Shown: piece by piece, positions 25,718 through 34,565 of the stretch
Layout of the letters: every line of letters starts with the position of its first letter
Numbering within the stretch: position 1 is the first letter of the stretch
NCBI GenBank assembly: GCA_022447625.1
Contig: JAKVAX010000012.1
Location: 39,970-103,969, forward strand
Length of the DNA stretch: 64,000 nt
Direction of reading: 5' to 3'
Source: Flavobacteriales bacterium
GTDB lineage: Bacteria > Bacteroidota > Bacteroidia > Flavobacteriales_D > Sanyastnellaceae
The notes under the pieces: model-generated
What the model saw: the letters and a program-made list of their open reading frames with translations, nothing else
Told to the model about the DNA's origin: nothing
Databases searched by the model: none
Program-made: the position numbers and the translations under genes

Positions 25718-26554
25718 ATGAAGGAGATTTTTGATAAAGTTTCGTTGTCGTGCAGTGTGAAGACAACGAAGTCATACAGCACGTCTTTTTCACTAGGAAT
25801 TCGTTTCCTGGATGCCAAATTTCGTGACCCTATCTATGCAGTGTATGGATTCGTGCGCTTCGCGGATGAGATTGTAGATACTTTCCATGATTACGATAAG
25901 GAGAAGTTATTCAAACGCTTCGAAGAAAGCACTTGGCTTGCGATCGAACAGCGCATCAGCTTAAATCCTATCCTCAATGCATTCCAGTGGGCTTATCATA
26001 AGTACAATATTGACCGCGAACATGTAGAGACTTTCCTTCGCTCAATGGAAATGGACCTACATGAAACAGAATACAACCGTGAAGGATTTGAAGAGTACAT
26101 TTTAGGGTCGGCAGAGGTTGTTGGTTTGATGTGCCTGCGTGTTTTCGTTGAGGGTGACGATAAGCTATATAACCACTTGGAGCCATATGCAAAGAGTCTA
26201 GGGGCTGCGTTCCAGAAGATCAACTTCTTAAGAGATCTTCATGCTGACTATAAAGAACTAGGAAGGGCATACTTCCCTGGTTTGGATGTGGAGCAGTTCG
26301 ATGAGAGCACCAAGTTCCGTATCGAAGAAGAAATAGAGGCCGACTTTAAAGAGGCATACAAAGGGATTGTTCAACTGCCGAAAGACGCACGTTTGGGAGT
26401 GTACGTTGCGTACGTGTACTATTATCGTCTCTTCCGCAAGATCAAGTCATTGCCGAGTGAGCGTGTTCTCGAAGAACGGATTCGCATCAATAACAAACGC
26501 AAGCTGGCACTTTTCGTGGGCTCATATGTCAGACACAGCTTCAATCTCATCTAA
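25718..26554 (+). CDS. crtB: Phytoene synthase CrtB
   Basis: A 278-residue squalene/phytoene synthase-family enzyme that joins two geranylgeranyl diphosphates. The two Asp-rich motifs are RFADEIVDTF (about residue 50) and RDLHADYKELGR (about 178-189). It starts 10 nt after crtI and its stop abuts the next ATG. No crtE is in the window; the geranylgeranyl diphosphate must come from elsewhere. Confidence 0.94.
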   Translation: MKEIFDKVSLSCSVKTTKSYSTSFSLGIRFLDAKFRDPIYAVYGFVRFADEIVDTFHDYDKEKLFKRFEESTWLAIEQRISLNPILNAFQWAYHKYNIDREHVETFLRSMEMDLHETEYNREGFEEYILGSAEVVGLMCLRVFVEGDDKLYNHLEPYAKSLGAAFQKINFLRDLHADYKELGRAYFPGLDVEQFDESTKFRIEEEIEADFKEAYKGIVQLPKDARLGVYVAYVYYYRLFRKIKSLPSERVLEERIRINNKRKLALFVGSYVRHSFNLI

Positions 26555-27058
26555 ATGAAGTTTCTTTTGATCACCTGTTTACTTCTGTCAATGACGACAG
26601 GAGGTGAGGAAGAACTTTCTCAATGTCGCGCGTTGTACTTCCAACTTGGCGATAAAGAGAATGCAGAAGCCTTCCTTAATCAGTGCGAAGAACTTGGTGG
26701 TATTAGTCCTATTGCCAAAGGTTACGAGGGCTGTGCGAAAACGGTGATGGCGGGTTATGGCTTTAACCCCGTCTCGAAATACAATCTCTTTGCCGAAGGG
26801 CGAGATGAACTCGAAGCTGCAATTAAAAGCGCACCGACGAATCCTGAGCTGCGATTCTTACGCCTTGGGGTTCAGATTCATGCACCGAGCTTTTTGAATT
26901 ATAACGACCAGATTGAGCAAGATATCCAGTTCATTGTTTCGGCGCTAGCTAATGGATGGGCATCAGACTCGCCTTGGTTTCAAGAAAAAGTAATTAGCTT
27001 TCTCCAGGATTCATGCGACCTTGATAGCGCATCACAATCCATACTGAAGCATTTATAG
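26555..27058 (+). CDS. Conserved-position hypothetical protein in the carotenoid operon
   Basis: A 167-residue protein with a short N-terminal hydrophobic segment (MKFLLITCLLLSMTTG) that looks like a signal peptide. The rest is helical with TPR-like character (ELSQCRALYFQLGD, RDELEAAIKSAPTNPELRFLRLG). I do not recognise a named domain. It sits between crtB and idi with no spacing on one side and 2 nt on the other, so it is translated with the pathway. A role in pigment handling or enzyme organisation in the envelope is possible but unproven. Confidence 0.75.
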   Translation: MKFLLITCLLLSMTTGGEEELSQCRALYFQLGDKENAEAFLNQCEELGGISPIAKGYEGCAKTVMAGYGFNPVSKYNLFAEGRDELEAAIKSAPTNPELRFLRLGVQIHAPSFLNYNDQIEQDIQFIVSALANGWASDSPWFQEKVISFLQDSCDLDSASQSILKHL

Positions 27059-27060
27059 AC

Positions 27061-27573
27061 ATGGAAGAAGTAGTTCTGGTAGACGAACAAGACAACGCGA
27101 TTGGTAGCATGGAAAAGCTGGAGGCTCATGAAAAAGGAGTGCTTCATCGCGCATTCTCCATCTTTATTTTTAATAACGACAACGAACTATTGATCCATCA
27201 ACGCGCTGCTGAAAAGTATCACAGCGCCAATCTTTGGACCAATACGTGCTGTAGTCATCCTCGTCCTGAAGAAGCCTTAGAGGACGCAGTGGTGAGACGT
27301 CTTGACGAAGAAATGGGAATGATGTGCAATGTAGAGCACGCCTTTTCATTCATTTATCGAAGTGAGTTTGACAATGACCTGATTGAGCATGAGCTTGATC
27401 ACGTGTTCATTGGCTACACAGATGACGTTCCTACACCGGATCCTGAAGAGGTGCAAGCATTCGAATACATATCACTTCCTGAGCTCGTGCAAAACATTGC
27501 TGAAGACCCCGAGAAGTACACTACGTGGTTTCGCATTTGCTTACCGCGTGTCATAGATTACCTCGAGCCTTAA
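27061..27573 (+). CDS. idi: Isopentenyl-diphosphate delta-isomerase, type I
   Basis: A 170-residue Nudix-fold IPP isomerase that balances IPP and DMAPP. The catalytic Cys is in TNTCCSHPRP (about residue 60) and the catalytic Glu region is RRLDEEMGM. The metal-binding His residues are placed as in type I enzymes. Its TAA stop overlaps the next ATG (TAATG). Placing idi in the pigment operon raises precursor supply when pigment genes are on. Confidence 0.94.
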   Translation: MEEVVLVDEQDNAIGSMEKLEAHEKGVLHRAFSIFIFNNDNELLIHQRAAEKYHSANLWTNTCCSHPRPEEALEDAVVRRLDEEMGMMCNVEHAFSFIYRSEFDNDLIEHELDHVFIGYTDDVPTPDPEEVQAFEYISLPELVQNIAEDPEKYTTWFRICLPRVIDYLEP

Positions 27574-29039
27574 TGAAAACAGCGGCGATCGTTGGAGCAG
27601 GAATTGGTGGTATCGCCACCGCACTTCGCCTTGCCAAGCGCGGTTTCGCCATTGATGTGTACGAAGCAGCTGATGGCCCCGGAGGCAAACTGAGAGAATT
27701 CAGAACAAAGGGGTTTCGCTTTGATGCAGGTCCTTCCCTATTCACCCTTCCGCATCTCGTAGAAGAACTGCACGCTTTGCAGGGAAATGACGTGCCCTTT
27801 CCTTTTGAAAAACTGGATCGTTCATGCCATTACTTCTGGGATGATGGAACCCACTTCACCGCTTGGGCTGATAAGAACAAACTCGCAGCTGAAATCGAAG
27901 ATTCATTCGGCGTTAGCCCGGGCCCTACACTGAAGCATTTAGAATACAGCGATCTGTTATATGATCGAACATCGAGCCTCTTCATGGAGCGCTCGTTGCA
28001 TCGCACCAAGAGCTACCTTTCAAAGGATGTACTGCGTGCTTTGGTGAAAGTGCACAAGCTTTCACTCAATAGCACAATGAATGCGGTGAACGAGAAACGT
28101 TTGAACCACCCCAAGCTCGTGCAGTTGTTTAATCGCTACGCGACCTATAATGGCTCTGATCCGTACCGCGCTCCCGGAGTATTGAGCATCATTCCACATC
28201 TTGAACATAACATCGGCACCTTTTTCCCGAAGAAAGGTATGTACCAAATCACCCAGAGCTTGGTTGAGGCGGCTGAAAAGCTTGGCGTCAATTTCCACTA
28301 CAATGCCAAGGTTGAGCGCATCATAGTTCAAGGAAAGAAAGCAGCAGGGCTCGTTGTTGACGGCAAAGAAACCAATGCTGATTTCATTGTCAGCAACGCG
28401 GATGTCTATCCCACTTTCCGGAAGTTGTTGAAAGATCAACCTGCCCCTGAGGCGGTGTTAGCACGTGAGCGATCGAGTTCTGCGCTGATCTTCTACTGGG
28501 GTGTTGCCCGTATCTTTCCTGAATTGCATTTGCATAACATCCTCTTCTCGAACGACTACGAAGATGAATTCAAGCTACTCTTTGAGGGCGAACGGATCTC
28601 GGAAGACCCTACAGTTTATATCAATATCACTTCAAAATGTGCACCTGAAGATGCCCCAAAAGGCAAAGAGAATTGGTTTGTAATGATCAATGTCCCTTCA
28701 AATAGCGGACAATCTTGGGAGCGTTTGATTCCGCTAGCGCGGAAACACATCATTCGCAAGATTAACAAGGCGTTGAAGACAGATATTGAGCCGTTTATTA
28801 TTGCCGAAGAACGTCTAGATCCGATTACCATCGAATCGAAAACGAGCAGCTATATGGGATCGTTGTACGGGACGAGCTCAAATGATAAGATGGCGGCTTT
28901 TTTGCGTCATCCGAACTTTGCGAAGAAGATTAAATCGCTCTACTTCTGCGGAGGAAGTGTTCATCCAGGTGGAGGTATTCCACTTTGCTTACTTTCCGCT
29001 AAGATTGTTGATGAACTGATAGCTCAAGACCATGCCTAA
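27573..29039 (+). CDS. crtD: CrtD-type carotenoid 3,4-desaturase
   Basis: A 488-residue paralogue of CrtI with the FAD fold VGAGIGGIATALRLAKRG and a C-terminal YFCGGSVHPGGGIPLCL motif. The HPGGGIP form and its pairing with cruF point to 1-hydroxycarotenoid 3,4-desaturase (CrtD) rather than a second phytoene desaturase; this is inference from context. It starts in the idi stop codon and overlaps cruF by 8 bp. A 14/15 copy of the dispersed motif is at 28730-28744. Confidence 0.82.
   Translation: MKTAAIVGAGIGGIATALRLAKRGFAIDVYEAADGPGGKLREFRTKGFRFDAGPSLFTLPHLVEELHALQGNDVPFPFEKLDRSCHYFWDDGTHFTAWADKNKLAAEIEDSFGVSPGPTLKHLEYSDLLYDRTSSLFMERSLHRTKSYLSKDVLRALVKVHKLSLNSTMNAVNEKRLNHPKLVQLFNRYATYNGSDPYRAPGVLSIIPHLEHNIGTFFPKKGMYQITQSLVEAAEKLGVNFHYNAKVERIIVQGKKAAGLVVDGKETNADFIVSNADVYPTFRKLLKDQPAPEAVLARERSSSALIFYWGVARIFPELHLHNILFSNDYEDEFKLLFEGERISEDPTVYINITSKCAPEDAPKGKENWFVMINVPSNSGQSWERLIPLARKHIIRKINKALKTDIEPFIIAEERLDPITIESKTSSYMGSLYGTSSNDKMAAFLRHPNFAKKIKSLYFCGGSVHPGGGIPLCLLSAKIVDELIAQDHA
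28730..28744 (-). repeat. Dispersed 15-bp motif, 14/15 copy
   Basis: TCCGCTAGCGCGGAA inside crtD, in another reading frame (Pro-Leu-Ala-Arg-Lys). The extra upstream T makes a TTCCGC/GCGGAA palindrome. Confidence 0.8.
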
Positions 29040-29655
29040 GTTGACCAAAACACAAATATCTATTGGTGTGATGATCATCCTTCATGTGGTGGGGGTATGT
29101 GGCTTGTCATCACCTTGGAGAGAATGGTTCTTACCCTTGACGCCGCTGAACTTGATGGTTTCAGGCTACTTCGTCATGCGTCACGCTGAATCGCCGATGA
29201 AGAGCATACTCTTCTATGTATTCGTTTTGTCCTGGGGTGTTGAGTGCCTTGGAGTACACACGCAATTCCCCTTTGGTGAGTACGCCTACGGAAGCGCACT
29301 TGGGCCGCAATTATTCGAGGTGCCTATCCTCATTGGATTGCTTTGGCTGCTTCTATTGATGGGTTCGCTTCACCTCGCTTCCCGCGTTAGCGGAAACAAA
29401 ATTGTCAAAGCATTGATTTCTGCCGTGCTGATGACTTTACTTGATTTCTTGATAGAACCGGTGGCGATTGAATTCAACTTTTGGACATGGTTCGGGGTTG
29501 AAGTACCTTGGAACAACTACGCAGGATGGTTCGCTACCGCACTCATCCTCAGTTTTATAGCACAGATCGACAAACACTTCGGAAACAACAAGGTAGCTGC
29601 GGTGTTCTTCTTTATACAAGTTGGATTCTTCGGGTTCCTAAATTTACTTCTCTAA
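29032..29655 (+). CDS. cruF: CruF-like carotenoid 1,2-hydratase
   Basis: A 207-residue membrane protein with about six hydrophobic helices. The segment TQFPFGEYAYGSALG followed by a helix and LLDFLIEPVAIEFNFWTW is that of the CruF/DUF422 carotenoid biosynthesis family. CruF adds water across the psi end of a monocyclic carotene. It overlaps crtD by 8 bp and crtZ starts 1 nt after its stop. Together CruF and CrtD give the hydroxylated open end of myxol or saproxanthin. Confidence 0.85.
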   Translation: MPKLTKTQISIGVMIILHVVGVCGLSSPWREWFLPLTPLNLMVSGYFVMRHAESPMKSILFYVFVLSWGVECLGVHTQFPFGEYAYGSALGPQLFEVPILIGLLWLLLLMGSLHLASRVSGNKIVKALISAVLMTLLDFLIEPVAIEFNFWTWFGVEVPWNNYAGWFATALILSFIAQIDKHFGNNKVAAVFFFIQVGFFGFLNLLL

Positions 29656-29656
29656 G

Positions 29657-30130
29657 ATGGCAGCATTGATCGTCATAGGTACTTTCTTCTTCATGGAATT
29701 CATGGCTTGGTTCATGCACAAATACGTGATGCACGGGTTCATGTGGTATTTCCACGAAGACCACCACGTACCTGAACCGGGCTTCTTTGAAAAGAACGAC
29801 GTCTTCTTTTTAATATTCGCCATTCCAAGTTCGTTGCTTTTCATCTTCGGATCTTTAAATGGAATTGATTCCCGGTTCTTCATTGGAATGGGAATCGCGA
29901 TCTATGGCGTTTGCTATTTCCTTGTTCATGATGTGTTGATTCATCGTCGATTTAAATGGTTCGATAAGACCAACAACGTCTACTTCCGGGCGATTCGAAA
30001 GGCACACAAGGTTCATCACAAACACCGAGGAAAGGAAGAAGGCGAATGCTTTGGAATGTTGATAGTTCCTTGGAAATACTTCCGAGCTGCGATGGATTAC
30101 GATCGCAAGCGCACAAAGCCCGCTGGTTAA
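29657..30130 (+). CDS. crtZ: Beta-carotene 3-hydroxylase CrtZ
   Basis: A 157-residue membrane di-iron hydroxylase. The histidine clusters are in order HKYVMH, HEDHH, HDVLIHRR and HKVHHKH, as in bacterial CrtZ. It hydroxylates the beta ring at C-3. Its TAA stop overlaps the start of the lycopene cyclase gene. Confidence 0.93.
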   Translation: MAALIVIGTFFFMEFMAWFMHKYVMHGFMWYFHEDHHVPEPGFFEKNDVFFLIFAIPSSLLFIFGSLNGIDSRFFIGMGIAIYGVCYFLVHDVLIHRRFKWFDKTNNVYFRAIRKAHKVHHKHRGKEEGECFGMLIVPWKYFRAAMDYDRKRTKPAG

Positions 30131-30855
30131 TGGATAGCCACTTCTTGTACCTCGCTGTTAATCTAGGCAGCCTTGCCGTGCCCCTGTTGTTGAGTTTCGA
30201 TAAGAGGGTCGCCTTTTACAAGTCGTGGAAATACTTCTGGCCCGCCAATCTTATCACACTTATCTTTTTCATTGTTTGGGATGTCCTCTTCGCTAACGCG
30301 GGGATCTGGGGATTCAATAATGATTACTTGATGGGTCCAAGAATTTTAGGCCTGCCAGTTGAAGAGTGGCTGTTTTTCATCTGCATCCCCTATGCCTGTG
30401 TTTTCCTCTACGAAACCTTCAAGGCCTGGATACCTGGTGAGCCCTTTAAAAAATGGGGGAAGCCAGCGGTATATGGTATGGCCGCTTTGTGCATCCTTTT
30501 GATGGCCACTAACGTGGGAAAACATTACACCTTCTTCACCACACTTTTCACCTTCATTGGTCTGCTCGTGATGATAAGATGGCGACCTCAATGGCTTGGA
30601 TGGTTTGCTTTCACCTACCTCATTATTCTCATCCCCTTCCTCTTAGCCAACGGCATCCTGACCGGGCTAGACTTCTGGCAGTACCCTATCTTGAATTCCA
30701 CTCCCGAAATCGTTTCAGATCAAATCGTTTGGTACAACAACGACCACAACCTCGGCTTCCGCATCTTCAGCGTCCCAATAGATGATACGGTTTATGGGTT
30801 CTTGTTGATTGGGATGAATATCTCTTTGTTTGAAGGCTTAAGGAGCAAGGCGTAA
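30130..30855 (+). CDS. crtY: Lycopene cyclase, fused CrtYcd type
   Basis: A 241-residue membrane protein with two repeats of the heterodimeric-type lycopene cyclase domain. Each repeat has the acidic motif after a hydrophobic turn: LPVEEWLFF (about residue 78) and VPIDDTVYGF (about 213). This is the CrtYc-CrtYd fusion common in Bacteroidota. Start ATG 30130 lies in the crtZ stop (TAATG); the frame upstream overlaps crtZ. If it cyclises only one end, the other is free for CruF and CrtD. Confidence 0.9.
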   Translation: MDSHFLYLAVNLGSLAVPLLLSFDKRVAFYKSWKYFWPANLITLIFFIVWDVLFANAGIWGFNNDYLMGPRILGLPVEEWLFFICIPYACVFLYETFKAWIPGEPFKKWGKPAVYGMAALCILLMATNVGKHYTFFTTLFTFIGLLVMIRWRPQWLGWFAFTYLIILIPFLLANGILTGLDFWQYPILNSTPEIVSDQIVWYNNDHNLGFRIFSVPIDDTVYGFLLIGMNISLFEGLRSKA

Positions 30856-30952
30856 AGCATCCGAAAGTGCCTCGCTAGCGCAAGAAACCTCAGAGATACC
30901 ATAGTTTCTAGTAAATTTACAGCGCGAAGCGTGTAATTTTATTAATCAAAAC

Positions 30953-31813
30953 ATGGTGAAGAAGATGCTCATGATGAGCGTGCTCTTGACGGTGTATCTG
31001 CATGCAGGTGCACAAACGATGGAAGCATACACGCTTTTTGATTCGAAAGGAAAAAAAGTCAGCTGGAAAAAGCTGATGAAGGAGACGAGCAATTCTGAGC
31101 TTGTATTCTTTGGTGAATTCCATAACAATCCGATCTCTCATTGGCTTCAATTCGAGCTTTGTAAATCGCTTCACGAAGAGACGAAAATCAATCTAGGAGC
31201 TGAAATGATCGAGGCAGATAATCAAGATGAGCTCAATGATTTTTTACAAGGAAGTATCGATGCAGAAGACCTTGACTCATTAGCTCGACTTTGGCCGAAC
31301 TATGATACAGACTATGCTCCTTTGGTTGAATTCGCCAAAGAGAACGGAATCACATTTGTTGCGACAAATATTCCACGTCGTTTCGCACATATGGTCTACA
31401 AAAATGGAGGTTTTAGTGCCTTAGATTCCCTTTCGGTTGAAGAGAAGTCTTGGGTTGCTCCATTGCCAATCCAGTTTGACGCTAACCTCCCTCAGTACCA
31501 AAAAATATTGGAGATGATGCAGGATCACGCTACGCCCGAACTGGTACAAGCCCAAGCGATCAAAGATGCAACGATGGCGTATTTCATCGTAATGAATCTC
31601 CGAGAACAACACACATTCATTCATTTAAATGGTGCATTCCATTCTGATTTCCATGAGGGAATTTTATGGTACGTTCACTTACAGAGGCCTGAGATAAATG
31701 CCATCACAATTTCAACCGTGGAACAAGAAGATATCTCCTCTCTAAATGAAGAACATATTGGTAGAGCTGACTTTATCATTTGCGTGGATAAAGATATGAC
31801 CAAGACTTACTGA
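30953..31813 (+). CDS. ChaN-family exported protein
   Basis: A 286-residue protein with a signal peptide (MVKKMLMMSVLLTVYLHAGA) and a ChaN-like domain: FFGEFHNNPISHW, LGAEMIEADNQ, LWPNYDTDYAPLVEFA and NIPRRFA. ChaN lipoproteins bind haem and are linked to iron uptake; no lipobox Cys is seen here, so it is probably soluble in the periplasm. It stands alone, 97 nt after the carotenoid operon. Haem binding is inference from the family. Confidence 0.82.
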   Translation: MVKKMLMMSVLLTVYLHAGAQTMEAYTLFDSKGKKVSWKKLMKETSNSELVFFGEFHNNPISHWLQFELCKSLHEETKINLGAEMIEADNQDELNDFLQGSIDAEDLDSLARLWPNYDTDYAPLVEFAKENGITFVATNIPRRFAHMVYKNGGFSALDSLSVEEKSWVAPLPIQFDANLPQYQKILEMMQDHATPELVQAQAIKDATMAYFIVMNLREQHTFIHLNGAFHSDFHEGILWYVHLQRPEINAITISTVEQEDISSLNEEHIGRADFIICVDKDMTKTY

Positions 31814-31864
31814 AAGTGAAGTAATCAAGTGCAAAGAACAAACATTCATTGTGCGTTCACGATA

Positions 31865-32953
31865 TCAAAAGCTAATAACCCCTCGTATCGGCCTATGATC
31901 CGAATATCTCACATCAATCGTTCGGAACTCCTTTGTATTGAGCTCTGGTGAGTGCATGAGGTAATCGATGCGAAAGAAAGGATATTTACCTAGGTGGGTA
32001 GTTCCTATAAATTGATCTCCGACGTGGAAGGCATCCGTCATATCACGGCTGATTTGTTCGTAGACGTAGCTTACCGGGGTATCGTTGAAGTCTCCTGCGA
32101 TGATAGTAGGGTAAGGAGAGGTTCGCATGTGGCTTGAAACATGATCGGCTTGTTCAGCGCGTTTGCGGTAAGCGATCTTCATACGTTCGGCTAAGCGTTT
32201 AGCATCTTCTGCTTTTGGTCCTTGATCAATAGCCTCGTAGTCTTCGTGTTGGAAACGGATACTGGCAAGGTGGGTATTGTATATCCTGAGTGTATCGTCT
32301 CCTTTCTTGATGTCTGTGTAGATGCAATAGTTATGTCCTTCAGATTGGAAATCGACTTCTCCTTTTCCGATAATCTTGTATTTGGAGAAGGTGGCTATTC
32401 CGAAGTACTGCTTTGCTCGCGGCTCGTAGGCCAACTTTTCATGTACATATACATTATCAAGGAATTGGACGAGTGTATCCCGCGTTTCGAAAACGCCGGT
32501 ACGGTCAGTACGGTAGAACTCTTGAAAGCAAATCACGTCACTTGGATTCTCCTCTAGAAAATCGAAAATGGTATTACGGGTTTCTACGCCTTCTGTCCAG
32601 TTGTAGAGGTCAAAGAGACGTACGTTGTACGACATAATAGACAGCTCATTCGAATGTTCTTCAAATTCTTCCGAAGTGGATAGAGAGAACGTTCTTCCTA
32701 CCAAGTCCCAAGTGAATATGAAAGTTAGGGCGACCAGTCCGACCATGACCCACCGCTTCCGCGCTAGCGAATAAACCAAGCCAATGACAGAGATGGTGAA
32801 CCATACGAAATAGGTTAACCCAAAAAAGGCGAAGAATGGAAAGTAAACAGGAGTGACTTGAGTTGAGAGGTAAGCGAGGACCACGCCTGTAAGGCCGATG
32901 AGGGCGCATAGTCTGATCAATCGACCAGGAAGACGTTGGAGAAATCGCTTCAT
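31865..32953 (-). CDS. Membrane-anchored endonuclease/exonuclease/phosphatase-family protein
   Basis: A 362-residue protein with three N-terminal membrane helices followed by an EEP domain. Catalytic motifs: MSYNVRLFDL, VICFQEFYRT (metal-binding Glu), THLASIRF, IAGDFNDTP and the terminal YSDHRPI. EEP domains include DNA repair nucleases and phospholipid phosphatases; membrane anchoring favours an envelope substrate. It is the last gene of a minus-strand run behind two rhomboids. A perfect 15-bp dispersed motif is at 32757-32771. Confidence 0.85.
   Translation of the reverse strand: MKRFLQRLPGRLIRLCALIGLTGVVLAYLSTQVTPVYFPFFAFFGLTYFVWFTISVIGLVYSLARKRWVMVGLVALTFIFTWDLVGRTFSLSTSEEFEEHSNELSIMSYNVRLFDLYNWTEGVETRNTIFDFLEENPSDVICFQEFYRTDRTGVFETRDTLVQFLDNVYVHEKLAYEPRAKQYFGIATFSKYKIIGKGEVDFQSEGHNYCIYTDIKKGDDTLRIYNTHLASIRFQHEDYEAIDQGPKAEDAKRLAERMKIAYRKRAEQADHVSSHMRTSPYPTIIAGDFNDTPVSYVYEQISRDMTDAFHVGDQFIGTTHLGKYPFFRIDYLMHSPELNTKEFRTIDVRYSDHRPIRGVISF
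32757..32771 (+). repeat. Dispersed 15-bp motif, perfect copy
   Basis: TTCCGCGCTAGCGAA inside the minus-strand EEP gene, between its second and third membrane helices. Confidence 0.85.
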
Positions 32954-32963
32954 TGAGCGTGGC

Positions 32964-33866
32964 TTACTTCTGGGCGTTCAAAAAGTCTTTTTCGTCTTTC
33001 GTCAAGCTGTCCCAACCTGACTTACTGATCTTATCGAGGATCTTGTCGACTTTAGCTGCGTTGGCATTCTTGTCAGCGTTGAACTCCTCATCGGTTTTAC
33101 GGCGTTTGGAATTCTTTCCTTTCTTGTTGTAAACCACCTTCATTCTCCCGCCTTTTCGGCCACGAACGAAATTCACCAAGCGATCAAGGAAATTCTCAAA
33201 CCACAAACCGATATCGGTGCCCTTTTTTATCTGCGTCATAAGTATAAAGCCATAGAGCGCACCACCTAAATGACCAACGTGCCCTCCTACATTGTTTCCA
33301 CCCGAGAGGCCCATGTAATCAATGATCACATAGAAGATCGCGATGTACTTGATGGCCACACCACCAATGAATGGCAACCTGATTTGTTGGTTCGGGAAGT
33401 AAGTGGCGTAACCGATGAAAATAGCCATCACAGCTGCTGATGCTCCAATCGCCCAACCACCAATTGGCATGGTTGGAATCAAGTTCGCCATTAACAGGTA
33501 AAGAATGATTCCTGAGAAACCTCCCAACAGATAGGTTGCTAATAACTTACGTTGCCCAAACATTGATTGGAACATTCTACCTAAGAACCACAACCAGAGC
33601 ATGTTGAAGAAGAAATGGAGTATTCCTTCATGTGCAAACATGTGTGTGACTATCGACCACGGACGACGAATGAGTACGCCCAAATCTGAGGAAATCGCCA
33701 ACCAGTATACACCTGTATCTAGTGAACTTGGAATAGGTAATCCGAGTACTCCGAGAAGCTTAATTGTTCCGATCAACAGGAACACTGCCAAGTTCACCAT
33801 GATGAGGCGAACCACCATTCCACCAGAGTTCCACTTCTTACTTATTTCATCTTGAATTGATGCCAT
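32964..33866 (-). CDS. Rhomboid intramembrane serine protease (with charged tail)
   Basis: A 300-residue rhomboid with six helices. HFFFNMLWLW, the serine in GASAAVMA (GASA in place of the usual GxSG) and the histidine in GGHVGHLGG form the catalytic site. A basic cytosolic tail of about 80 residues follows (GRKGGRMKVV, KRRKTDEE). It is separated by 18 nt from a second rhomboid gene upstream. Substrates unknown. Confidence 0.88.
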   Translation of the reverse strand: MASIQDEISKKWNSGGMVVRLIMVNLAVFLLIGTIKLLGVLGLPIPSSLDTGVYWLAISSDLGVLIRRPWSIVTHMFAHEGILHFFFNMLWLWFLGRMFQSMFGQRKLLATYLLGGFSGIILYLLMANLIPTMPIGGWAIGASAAVMAIFIGYATYFPNQQIRLPFIGGVAIKYIAIFYVIIDYMGLSGGNNVGGHVGHLGGALYGFILMTQIKKGTDIGLWFENFLDRLVNFVRGRKGGRMKVVYNKKGKNSKRRKTDEEFNADKNANAAKVDKILDKISKSGWDSLTKDEKDFLNAQK

Positions 33867-33884
33867 GTCTTGCTCGTCTCCGAA

Positions 33885-34559
33885 TTAATAAAACGTGGTT
33901 GTATCTCGCTGCCATTTCTTCAGTAGCAGGTAACCGAAGAGCATCCCTCCAAGGTGAGCGAAGTGAGCGATATTGTCACTTGATGAACCCCTATATACTA
34001 AGTAGATTTCCATGATACCCAAACCAATCACGAGCCACTTGGCTTTGATTGGAATTGGTGGGAATAACAACATCAATCGTGTATTAGGAAACAGAACACC
34101 GAAGGCCATCAATAGACCATAAACGGCACCTGAAGCTCCTACTACCGGCACGTTGTAAATCATCGCTAAGTCTCCGGCATTCGAATTAGTCATCACTGGC
34201 ATCAATTCGCCAGTAGCTTGGAACACTTGGTAGGCATTTACAGCCTCGTGCAGGAAAAACGCTCCGAGACCACAGATCATATAGTAAATCAAGAATCGTT
34301 TCGATCCCCAAACACGCTCAAGGGCTGTACCAAACATGTACAGTGCGAACATATTGAAAAAGATGTGAGCGATTCCTCCATGCATGAACATGTGGGTTAC
34401 AATTTGCCATGGTCTAAACCAATCAGACGCTGGGTAAAAGCCACCAAGTAAATATGACAGATGTACTTCGAACATCGATCCTGCAGCGCTTGTCGCCAAG
34501 AAGAATAAGACGTTGAGGATCAATAAATTCCGGACAACCGGTGTGGTTGGCTGCAACAT
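33885..34559 (-). CDS. Rhomboid intramembrane serine protease (compact)
   Basis: A 224-residue rhomboid with HIFFNMFALYMFG, the catalytic serine in VGASGAVYGL and histidine in AHFAHLGGML. It lacks the long tail of its neighbour. It lies 6 nt downstream of mutL on the same strand, so mutL and both rhomboids probably share a transcript, a common Bacteroidota arrangement for the rhomboids. Confidence 0.9.
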   Translation of the reverse strand: MLQPTTPVVRNLLILNVLFFLATSAAGSMFEVHLSYLLGGFYPASDWFRPWQIVTHMFMHGGIAHIFFNMFALYMFGTALERVWGSKRFLIYYMICGLGAFFLHEAVNAYQVFQATGELMPVMTNSNAGDLAMIYNVPVVGASGAVYGLLMAFGVLFPNTRLMLLFPPIPIKAKWLVIGLGIMEIYLVYRGSSSDNIAHFAHLGGMLFGYLLLKKWQRDTTTFY

Positions 34560-34565
34560 ATATTT

